From Glandiceps talaboti (taxonomy: Eukaryota > Hemichordata > Enteropneusta > Spengelidae), in assembly GCF_964340395.1 (NCBI RefSeq), contig NC_135559.1:16347050-16411049 (forward strand): DNA of 64,000 bases. The letters run 5' to 3'. Positions 33,791 through 46,000 of the stretch are shown here, one piece after another. A program made the translations under genes and the position numbers. The notes under the pieces were generated by a model, which was not told where the DNA came from, did no database searches, and was given only the letters and a program-made list of their open reading frames with translations. Positions within the stretch are counted from its first letter, which is position 1. Each line of letters begins with the position of its first letter.

Positions 33791-35150
33791 CTTTTTTAAC
33801 ACAACTTTTATGTGCTTACAATGTAGTTTTGTGAAATGTATTCATTATATTAGACAACTTTTGAAGCCATGTGTTTCTAAATTTATGAATTTACCCTATA
33901 TGTGAGTTTAAAATACTTATCACTATAGTTTACTAATACTTAACTCTGAATACAGTACAAATACTTGTTTAATGGTTTTGCCCAAGTTTGATGAAATAAC
34001 ACAAAACTATTTTTCCCCATCAAGTTCAAATAAATGTTTATCATTATTTTCTTTGATTTCAATTTTAGCAACATACACAGTTTTATTACAAGTATTTTGT
34101 AGACTTTCATGTACTGCCATGCAACCTGAACCCATGACAAAAATGTGGACTCTAAGTCTTCCTAATCTTTAGAGTCCTAAACATCTTTTTGTGAAAACTG
34201 CTGTAAAGGTAGTTACTGGAAATGGTCAATTTGTCATGAAAATATAATAATAAATTCAGAAGTATACATAGTTTAATCTAAATTTCTCTCTATATGAAAC
34301 TTAAAAACCTTAAGAAAGTGTCAATTATTTGTCATGAAAAACATACATTGACAAGTAGTCTAATATAAGTTCCTTGATTTCTACATGAAACTAAACACCT
34401 AGAGAAAATGTTAATTACTTGACTTTGAGAGTTGAATTGCACCATTTCTGTAGTTGTCTGCCATGTTGTTTCTTAATAAGTAAATCAATTCCTTTGAGAG
34501 TGATTTAATTTTTGCTGACTATATGTTACATGTGTAGATGTTTTGCTTGGATTTTAGTTATAGTGATTACATTCAGATACATTTCCACATGGAAAATTTA
34601 TTTTCACATTTTATACCAGTAAAGAGACACCAATTGTAATGATAAATCATAACTTTATTAATAACTGCAGTACTAATGTCATTATTACAACTTTAAATTT
34701 CTAATATTTTTTCAATGACAATGTAATTTTCATACTTATATACAAGGCAATAAATATCATTTAAAGTTATATACTTTGAGTTTTGTGTTTTAATGAAAAC
34801 TGAAATATTTCTGATTTCTAGACTTGTGATATGTTTTCAAATGACGTATATCAATTTAAACCTTTCAAAAAAAAACACAGCCTTGCAAAGGATTATTATT
34901 TTTATACTCTTGCATTACAGTCTTGCATTGTATTGAGATAAAAAATTATTACTTTTCAGAATGTCAGATCTGATTATTATTCATCAAATTAAATTTAATA
35001 CTTTGTTTATATACCATACAAATTTATGTCATATTTCTGTACAGAAACCAACATCTTACCTCCAAGACTACATCTTGTGATAATATAGTGAAAGTGAATG
35101 TTGAATTATGCACTATTGAGGGTGATGTGTTGGTAACCTCTCTCCTCTAG
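33791..35150. other. Intergenic AT-rich stretch between convergent genes
   Basis: The Roco gene (+) and the SENP gene (-) converge here. A minus-strand AATAAA (TTTATT at 34654-34659) could serve the SENP transcript. No coding similarity was seen. Confidence 0.4.
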
Positions 35151-35154
35151 TTCA

Positions 35155-35655
35155 CCTATCCATCACATAGAGATAACATGTTTGTTGGTGATCAGTTCAC
35201 TTATCCATCACATAGAGATAACATGTTTGTTGGTGATCAGTTCAGTTATCCATCACACAGGGATAACATGTTTGTTGGTGATCAGTTCATTTATCCATCA
35301 CATAGAGATAACATGTTTGTTGGTGATCAGTTCACTTATCTATCACACAGAGATAACATGTTTGTTGGTGATCAGTTCATTTATCCATCACATAGAGATA
35401 ACATGTTTGTTGGTGATCAGTTCACTTATCCATCACATAGAAATAACATGTTTGTTGGCGATCAGTTCACTTATCTATCACATAGAGATAACATGTTTGT
35501 TGGTGATCAGTTCATTTATCCATCACATAGAGATAATATGTTTGTTGGTGATCAGTTCATTTATCCATCACATAGAGATAACATCTTTGTTGGTGATCAG
35601 TTCATTTATCCATCACACAGAGATAACATCTTTGTTGGTGATCAGTTCATTTATA
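35155..35655. repeat. 45-bp tandem repeat, about 11 copies
   Basis: The unit GATAACATGTTTGTTGGTGA + TCAGTTCA(C/T)TTATC + CATCACATA is repeated without frame breaks, so the plus strand shows a periodic 15-residue reading (FVGDQFxYPSHRDNM). It begins about 55 bases from the SENP stop codon, on that gene's 3' side. The TCACCAACAAACA part of the unit (minus strand) also occurs in the last SENP coding codons. Confidence 0.93.
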
Positions 35656-35709
35656 ATATCAATCACATGCTAGATGCTTACTTGTTGCAGAACTACAGTG
35701 TTGCCATTC

Positions 35710-35817
35710 CTACAAAAGTTGTTTGTTGGTGAGTTCCTGTCTCATCTGTTGACGAAGTCTTGGTATATCAGCCTGAGAGAACTTCATGGATACACTCTGG
35801 CAAAGATGTCTTGCATA
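35710..35817 (-). CDS. SENP last exon
   Basis: Acceptor TTTCAG; encodes YARHLCQSVSMKFSQADIPRL and on to a terminal KQLL followed by TAG (35710-35712). This is the conserved C-terminal helix pair after the catalytic Cys. Confidence 0.88.
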   Translation of the reverse strand, partial: YARHLCQSVSMKFSQADIPRLRQQMRQELTNKQLL

Positions 35818-38800
35818 CTGAAAAAAAGAAAGAAAAATGAACAAAGGTGTTAACTATCATGAACACTTGTCTCTGTGTAAATCTTTAAACTTCAGATTAT
35901 GACATTATTTTACATAATTATGGACTGCATTCATTATCTTGCTACAGTACCCCTCAAGAATTGTTGTCCAGCCAGACAAGTGTTAGGTTGCCCCTATGCT
36001 AACACTAGAGGGGGATATTCTGATTTTAACATCAGGCTATCACTAACAATTATCACCAGAATGTATTTTGTAACTAGGAGGGTTGATGATCAAGCCATAT
36101 ATTAACACTAGGCTAGCTCTGTAGTACACCAGACTGGCAGTAACACCTCCCCAGCAGGTGTTAGTAACTGAAAGGGTTATTATCTGCATCAGCACCATAT
36201 GGTAATACATAGCTATAGTGCTAACACCAGAATGGAACTAACATGTAAGACCATGCACCAATGTGTTGACAACTAGAAGGGTTAATTAATACCTGTACCA
36301 GCACTGTACAGGCTGGCTCAGTGCTAACACCAGATGGGAACTAACACATCACCACCATGTGTTGGCTACTGAAAGGGCTAATATCTGCATGAACCCTACA
36401 TGTATGTTAACACCTGTCTAGCTAAGTGTTAACACGAGGCTGGCATATAATAAAAACCTCATCAACATGTCTGTGTATCTGACTGATGTTAACATCAGGC
36501 TAGCTGGCTCTTACACCTCATCAAAATGTGTAAATTAGAAACTTCACCAGCCCAAATTTAACACCAGACAGATGTTAGTGTTAAAAACACACTAACAAAG
36601 GGCTAGTAAATTGGAATGTATTCTTGAAATCTACTGTATACAGAAAGTGTAATATTTATTGAAGGCATTGGTATCTGAAGAAGAAGTGTACCAGTCTAGC
36701 TACCATATCACAACTATATTCTTCATTCAGAGACTGTCATCTCTACCATATCACAACTATATTCTTCATTCACACACTGTCATCTCTACCATATCACAAC
36801 TATATTCTTCATTCACAGACTGTCATCTCTACCATATCACAACTATATTCTTCATTCACAGACTGTCATCTCTACCATATCACAGCTATATTCTTCATTC
36901 ACAGACTGTCATCTATACCATACCACAACTATATTCTTCATTCAGAGACTGTCATCTCTACCATATCACAACTATATTCTTCATTCACAGACTGTCATCT
37001 CTACCATATCACAGCTATATTCTTCATTCACAGACTGTCATCTCTACCATATCACAACTATATTCTTCACTTATAGACTGTCATCTCTACCATATCACAA
37101 CTATATTCTTCATTCACAGACTGTCATCTCTACCATATCACAGCTATATTCTTCATTCACAGACTGTCATCTCTACCATATCACAACTATATTCTTCACT
37201 TATAGACTGTCATCTCTACCATATCACAACTATATTCTTCATTTAGAGACTGTCATCTCTACCATATCACAACTATATTCTTCATTCAGAGACTGTCATC
37301 TCTACCATATCACAACTATATTCTTCATTCACAGACTGTCATCTCTACCATATCACAACTATATTCTTCATTCACAGACTGTCATCTCTACCATATCACA
37401 ACTATATTCTTCATTCACAGACTGTCATCTATACCATATCACAACTATATTCTTCATTCAGAGACTGTCATCTCTACCATATCACAACTATATTCTTCAC
37501 TTATAGACTGTCATCTCTACCATATCACAACTATATTCTTCATTCAGAGACTGTCATCTCTACCATATCACAACTATATTCTTCATTCACAGACTGTCAT
37601 CTCTACCATATCACAGCTATATTCTTCATTCACAGACTGTCATCTCTACCATATCACAACTATATTCTTCACTTATAGACTGTCATCTCTACCATATCAC
37701 AACTATATTCTTCATTCAGAGACTGTCATCTCTACCATATCACAACTATATTCTTCATTTACAGACTGTCATCTCTACCATATCACAACTATATTCTTCA
37801 TTTAGAGACTGTCATCTCTACCATATCACAACTATATTCTTCATTTATAGACTGTCATCTCTACCATATCACAACTATATTCTTCATTTAGAGACTGTCA
37901 TCTCTACCATATCACAACTATATTATTCATTCACAGACTGTCATCTCTACCATATCACAACTATATTCTTCATTCACAGACTGTCATCTCTACCATATCA
38001 CAACTATATTCTTCACTTATAGACTGTCATCTCTACCATATCACAACTATATTCTTCATTTAGAGACTGTCATCTCTACCATATCACAACTATATTCTTC
38101 ATTCACAGACTGTCATCTCTACCATATCACAACTATATTCTTCATTTAGAGACTGTCATCTCTACCATATCACAACTATATTCTTCATTCACAGACTGTC
38201 ATCTCTACCATATCACAACTATATTCTTCATTTAGAGACTGTCATCTCTACCATATCACAACTATATTCTTCATTCACAGACTGTCATCACTACCATATC
38301 ACAACTATATTCTTCATTTAGAGACTGTCATCTCTACCATATCACAACTATATTCTTCATTCACACACTGTCATCTCTACCATATCACAACTATATTCTC
38401 CATTCACAGACTGTCATCTCTACCATATCCAAACTATATTCTTCATTCACAGACTGCCATCTCTACCATATCACAACTATATTCTTCATTTAGAGACTGT
38501 CATCTCTACCATATCACAACTATATTCTTCATTCACAGACTGTCATCACTACCATATCACAACTATATTCTTCATTCACAGACTGTCATCTCTACCATAT
38601 CACAACTATATTCTTCATTTAGAGACTGTCATCTCTACCATATCACAACTATATTCTTCATTCACAGACTGCCATCTCTACCATATCACAACTATATTCT
38701 TCATTTAGAGATCGACTGTCATCTCTACCATATCACAACTATATTCTTAATTCACAGACCATCTCTACCATATCACACCTATATTCTTCATTCACAGACT

Positions 38801-40010
38801 GTCATCTCTACCATATCACAACTATATTCTTCATTCACAGACTGTCATCTCTACCATATCACAACTATATTCTTCATTCACAGACTGTCATCTCTACCAT
38901 ATCACAACTATATTCTTCATTCACAGACTGTCATCTCCACCATATCACAACTATATTCTTCATTCACAGACTGTCATCTCTACCATATCACAACTATATT
39001 CTTCATTCACAGACTGTCATCTCTACCATATCACAACTATATTCTTCATTCACAGACTGTCATCTCCACCATATCACAACTATATTCTTCATTCACAGAC
39101 TGTCATCTTCACAATACATGCAGGGGGTTCACTGTTCTCCTGAAGACAGTTTTTGACAGATTGGGAATTTTTAATGTAGCCTATGTATGAATTTCATTTC
39201 ATATGCCCATTTATCTAAATATGATACTTACCTGACAGACAAATACACCACAGTCACAGGTGTTATCTTGTAATGGAATATTCCTCATATGACAAACTCT
39301 CCATCCTCCAACCAGGTGATATTGACTTTGATGAAATGCTGTATTCTTCAAGTAATAAACCAGTTTCTGTAGAAAACAAAAATAACCAATCCATCAATCA
39401 GTCAATCAGTACATAACTTATACTAACCACTCATAGTCGCATCAATAAATTGATCAATCAATCAATCAATCAATCAATCGATCAATCAATCAATCAATTG
39501 ATCAATCAATCAATCAGTCAGTCAGTCAGTCACAATCAGTCAGTCAGTCAATGCATAACTTTATACTTGCCACTCATACTTACATCAATCACTCACTCAC
39601 TCACTCACTCACTCACTCACTCACTCACTCACTCACTCACTCACTCACTCACCTCTCACTCACTCAATCAATCAATGTCAGTCAGTCAGTACATACCCTA
39701 CACTCACCACTCACTCACATCAATCTATCAATCTATCAATCAATCAGTGAATGCGTGAGTGAGTGAGTGAGTGAGTGGGTGAGTGAGTGAGTGAGTGAGT
39801 GAGTGAGTGAGTGAGTGAGTGAGTGAGTGAGTGAGTGATTGAGTGAGTGAGTGAGTGAGTAAGTCAATCAGCCAACCAACCAACCAGTCAGTCAGTCAGT
39901 CAGTCAGTCAGTCAGTCAGTCAGTCAGTCAGTCCATCAATCAATCAACCAACCAACCAACCAACCAACCAACCAGCCTGTCAGTCAGTCAATTAATCAAT
40001 TCAATTAATT

Positions 40011-40059
<49 letters not shown>

Positions 40060-43000
40060 CTCAATTAATGAAGTCATTTATAAAACCCATGTATCCATTA
40101 CTTGGTAAAGTTCAGAGGTGTTGGACAGTTACATGTTGAAAGCACTACTGTGTTCACATATACATTGTGTAATGGTGAGTGTATAATAGTTTTCTCCAAG
40201 AGACATGTTGTAAGTCACCAATATATCATTTCAATACCTTCACATTTATAGTTAGAAATGGATCTTCTCATTCAGTTATGAAAAACTGAATTTATGGAAA
40301 TAAACTTTTTTATTAGTCATATTCTCATGTTTTGCCATGGTCAGTGTGTATCATAGTTAGCTTGTACTTATGTGGCACTCATACCCTATATGCCATGTGG
40401 TAGTGTGTACACTACTGTAGTATTTGGTCAGTGTGTATCATATTATGATAGTAAAGTAATTACTTGTGTGGCACTCATACCCTATATACCATGTGGTAGC
40501 TAGTGTGTACACTACTGTAGTATTTGGTCAGTGTGTATCATATTATGATAGTAAAGTAATGACTTGTATGGCACTCATACCCTATATACTATGTGGTAGT
40601 GTGTACACTACTGAAGTATTTGGTCAGTGTGTATCATATTATGATAGTAAAGTAATGACTTGTATAGCACTCATACCCTATATACCGGTACAATGTGGTA
40701 GTGTGTACACTACTGTAGTATTTGGTCAGTGTGTATCATATTATGATAGTAAAGTAATGACTTGTGTGGCACTCATACCCTATATACCATGTGGTAGCTA
40801 GTGTGTACACTACTGTAGTATTTGGTCAGTGTGTATCATATTATGATAGTAAAGTAATGACTTGTATGGCACTCATACCCTATATACTATGTGGTAGTGT
40901 GTACACTACTGAAGTATTTGGTCAGTGTGTATCATATTATGATAGTAAAGTAATGACTTGTATAGCACTCATACCCTATATACCGGTACAATGTGGTAGT
41001 GTGTACACTACTGTAGTATTTGGTCAGTGTGTATCATATTATGATAGTAAAAAGTAATGACTTGTGTGGCACTCATACCCTACATACCATGTGATAGTGT
41101 GTACACTACTGTAGTATTTGGTCAATGTGTATCATATTATGATAGTAAAGTAATGACTTGTGTGGCACTCATACCCTATAGGTCATGTGGTAGTGTGTAC
41201 ACTACCGTAGTATTTGGTCAGTGTATATCATATCATGATAGTAAAGTAAAGACTTGTGTGGCACTCATACCCTACATGTACATACCATGTGATAGTGTGT
41301 ACACTACTGTAGTATTTCTCAGCATATTGGTCAATGTGTATCATATTATGATAGTAAAGTAATGACTTGTGTGGCACTCATACCCTATATACCATGTGGT
41401 AGTGTGTACACTACCATAGTATTTGGTCAGTGTGTATCATATTATGATAGTAAAGTAATGACTTGTGTGGTACTCATACCCTATATGTCATGTGGTAGCA
41501 GGGTGTGTACACTACCGTAGTATTTGGTCAGTGTGTATCATATTATGATTATAGTAATTAAAGTAAAGACTTGTATGGCACTCATACCCTATATACCATG
41601 TGGTAGTGTGTACACTACCGTAGTATTTGGTCAGTGTGTATCATATTATGATAGTAAAGTAATTACTTGTGTGGCACTCATACCCTATATACCATGTGGT
41701 AGTGTGTACACTACCATAGTATTTGGTCAGTGTGTATCATATTATGATAGTAAAGTAATGACTTGTGTGGCACTCATACCCTATATACCACGTGGTAGTG
41801 TGTACACTACCATAGTATTTGGTCAGTGTGTATCATATTATGATAGTAAAGACTTGTGTTGCACTCAAACCTTATACACCATGTGGTACTGTGTACACTA
41901 CCGTAGTATTTGGTCAGTGTGTATCATATTATGATAGTAAAGTAAAGACTTGTGTGGCAGTCATACCCTATATGTAATGTGATAGTGTGTACACTACCGT
42001 AGTATTTGGTCAGTGTGTATCATATTATGATAGTAATGACCTGTATGGCACTCATACCCTATATACCATATAGTGTGTACACTACTGTAGTATTTGGTCA
42101 GTGTGTATCATATTATGATAGTAAAGTAACGACTTGTGTGGCACTCATACCCTATATGTCATGTGGTAGTGTGTACACTACTGTAGTATTTGGTCAGTGT
42201 GTATCATATTATGATAGTAAAGTAATGACTTGTGTGGCACTCATACCCTACATACCATGTGATAGTGTGTACACTACTGTAGTATTTGGTCAATGTGTAT
42301 CATATTATGATAGTAAAGTAATGACTTGTGTGGCACTCATACCCTATAGGTCATGTGGTAGTGTGTACACTACCGTAGTATTTGGTCAGTGTATATCATA
42401 TCATGATAGTAAAGTAAAGACTTGTGTGGCACTCATACCCTACATGTACATACCATGTGATAGTGTGTACACTACTGTAGTATTTCTCAGCATATTGGTC
42501 AATGTGTATCATATTATGATAGTAAAGTAATGACTTGTGTGGCACTCATACCCTATATACCATGTGGTAGTGTGTACACTACCATAGTATTTGGTCAGTG
42601 TGTATCATATTATGATAGTAAAGTAATGACTTGTGTGGTACTCATACCCTATATGTCATGTGGTAGTGTGTACACTACCGTAGTATTTGGTCAGTGTGTA
42701 TCATATTATGATTATAGTAATTAAAGTAAAGACTTGTATGGCACTCATACCCTATATACCATGTGGTAGTGTGTACACTACCGTAGTATTTGGTCAGTGT
42801 GTATCATATTATGATAGTAAAGTAATGACTTGTGTGGCACTCATACCCTATATACCATGTGGTAGTGTGTACACTACCGTAGTATTTGGTCAGTGTGTAT
42901 CATATTATGATAGTAAAGTAATGACTTGTGTGGCACTCATACCCTATATACCACGTGGTAGTGTGTACACTACCATAGTATTTGGTCAGTGTGTATCATA

Positions 43001-46000
43001 TTATGATAGTAAAGACTTGTGTTGCACTCAAACCTTATACACCATGTGGTACTGTGTACACTACCGTAGTATTTGGTCAGTGTGTATCATATTATGATAG
43101 TAAAGTAAAGACTTGTGTGGCAGTCATACCCTATATGTAATGTGATAGTGTGTACACTACCGTAGTATTTGGTCAGTGTGTATCATATTATGATAGTAAA
43201 GTAATGACTTGTGTGGCACTCATACCCTATATACCATGTGGTAGTTTGTACACTACCGTAGTATATGGTCAGTGTGTATCATATTATGATAGTAAAGTAA
43301 TGACTTGTGTGGCACTCATACCCTATGTCATGTGTTAGTGTGTATACTACAGTAGTATTTGGTCAGTGTGTATCATATTATGATAGTAAAGACTTGTGTG
43401 GCACTCAAACCTTATACACCATGTGGTAGTGTGTACACTACCGTAGTATTACCTGTAAGCAGGATTTGTTATATCCTGACATAGAGTCCAGATACATCAA
43501 TGATTTATCCTTCACATGACATGATACCAGTGTCCAGTGATTTCCAAGATGAATAGGAAACAACAGAAGTCTCTTCTTGAAAATATCAACCTGAAAATAA
43601 TGAGAAAACATCAGAGTGTCTGTCGATCACTACAGTACTGCAATTCACAATTAACTTTAATTACAGGCCTGTCACAACATTTCTGGAACATAGCTACATG
43701 TGTATATGTATGATGGTATGTAGACCAGTATCACACTACCTCTGTGACAGGGCTGTGTTTGCAAAACAGACCTGGTACAGGCAAGTCACAACAGTACTGA
43801 AATTCACAATTGACTTTAATTTAACAGGCCAGTCACAACATTTCTGGAACAGGGATATATGTATGTATGATTGTATGTTGGTCTACCATACCACCACTGT
43901 TACAGGGCTGTGTTTGTGCAAAGCAGATCTGGTACATGCCAACCACAACCAGTATTGTTAAAGGCTCACAATGAAATAAGTGAATGAGGACATCATTGTA
44001 ATTCATACATACTTTACATACCTGTTTTGTCCACTTGTTGACAGCATGGTAACCTTTCTTGTGTAGATGTGTATAGAAGTATGTAGAATAGATGAAGACA
44101 TCATTGTAATTCCTCATTAGCAATTCATGATACCCATTTATCACCTGTACAGGTAGATTGTGAAAAATAAGATGTCTAAGTTATTTGTTAGTCTAAGTAT
44201 AGCCTTATGCTTCTAAGCTAGCATGTCACTAACATATAAAATAAAACACTAACGAAAAATGAGGAATTTGTTGTGGATTATTATTTGAAAATCTCTAAAC
44301 ATGCATAAATACTATAATTTGTACTCACATTATCATTCAACCAGTTATCTCCCTGTAATGTCTTCATATCATCAGCTGATAGTTCATAACAACCAATGCG
44401 TACAGTTATTCTTTTCTTCTGAGTATTTGGATCTGACATCCAGGAACTCGGTCTCAGTTTCAGATGATTGAAGACAGATTGGATAAAAGTATACCTGTGA
44501 TAAAAAAAAATATTGAAACTTTGCTTAGTAAAGTTGGTACCTTTAAAATGATGGTGTGGTTTGTTTCAAAAGTTGTGAAGCACCTAACACCCTTTTTTCC
44601 CATAATGCCTTGCCCCATACGGTGTAAAGAAAATCTCTTTGAAGTTAGATTTGTCCAAATTAAGAGAAGTTGTGTGATGCAGGGTTGGTACAATTAGAAA
44701 AGACTTTTTTGGGGTCACCAAGGGTTGAGATATGCAGCTAAGATAAATTCAGTCTCACCTTTGCTCTCTTCAGTGTGGGTAACTACATGGATATGAACTT
44801 GAAACTTATCAATCTATGACCTACTTACCTTCTTGACAAGTCTTTTTTGAATATTTTCTGAAGTTCTTCAAATAACATTCTTATACTCAATCCCTTCTGT
44901 TGGTGAAATCGCTTTCGAAAGATGCCTGATGTTGAAAAAGAAAAGAAGATGAACCCACTGGAATTGTAGATTTAGTTACTAAATGTTGTATTTGTAAGAT
45001 TACTACATGTATGGCTCTCCAGTTTTCCAAGACTGCTTGCATCGATTACTTTCTAAAGGTCGCGATACATTAATCAATGACATGGAATACCTGTTTGCAC
45101 GTTTCTGGCAGCTACAGTACAATCACGCTATAACAGCATTGGGCTAACACTCTTCACATGGTCTTAACACAGGACAGACACGGGGCCACCTCACCACTGT
45201 GCATGTTATGTAGTGAAAGGGTTAATATCTGCACCAGTACTCCAGACTACTAACCCAGTGTTAACATCACACTGACACAGTGCTCAGTGCAAGCAAATTG
45301 GAAATGATTTCTTGAGCTGGACATTATACTGAAAAATGCTGACATGAGGTGAAAGTTAGTGTAATTTTTTTCAGTTGGGAAATACTTTACCAACCTTTCA
45401 TATTAGAGACAATCTTCTCTTTAGATATTTTCTTCTCTCCTATAACCTCCACAATCATCACATCATCATCATTGGAGCTGCCCTTTTCATCAACTTCAAG
45501 TCTCTCCATCTTGCATACATTACTTTGATGTTTCCCAGTACCAGATTTCTTAACTGTTGTCACCAAACCACTACCATGACAACCAGCTCCACTCACAACA
45601 ACATCTTGTTTGTCTGTTGTAGCGATATCATCACCACTCATCCCTATGTCATGTCTGTTACCTGATAGTTTTACATCATCATCATTGGAGCTGCCCTTTT
45701 CATCAACTTGTCTCTCCATCTTGCATACATTACTTTGACATTTTCCAGTACCAGATTTCTTAACTGCTCTCACCAAACCACTACCATGACAACCAGCTCC
45801 ACTCCCAATAACATCTTGACTGTCTGTTGTAGAGATATCATCACCCCTCATCCCAATGTCATGTCTGTTACCTGATATTTTTATATCGTCACTTGTTCCT
45901 CTTTCTATGCCATGGCCATTATCTACTGTGTTCTCAATGTCATGTCTTGTACTTGATATTTTGACATTCTTGTTATCTACAAAACATAGTCCTTCTGTAA

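Noticed and set aside
36659-37246. 195-codon open frame
   Set aside because: Runs across the 43-bp array; three frames of the unit lack stops, and residues repeat with the array period. No start or splice context.
39450-39766. Open frames rich in NQSI and HSLT
   Set aside because: Translation of TCAA/TCAC microsatellites.
40466-43338. Several 60-174-codon frames rich in YTTVVFGQCVSYYDSK
   Set aside because: Periodic translation of the 97-bp array in a SENP intron, on the opposite strand to that gene.
35155-43452. CRISPR-like array
   Set aside because: Direct repeats are contiguous without unique spacers, and the window is animal nuclear DNA.
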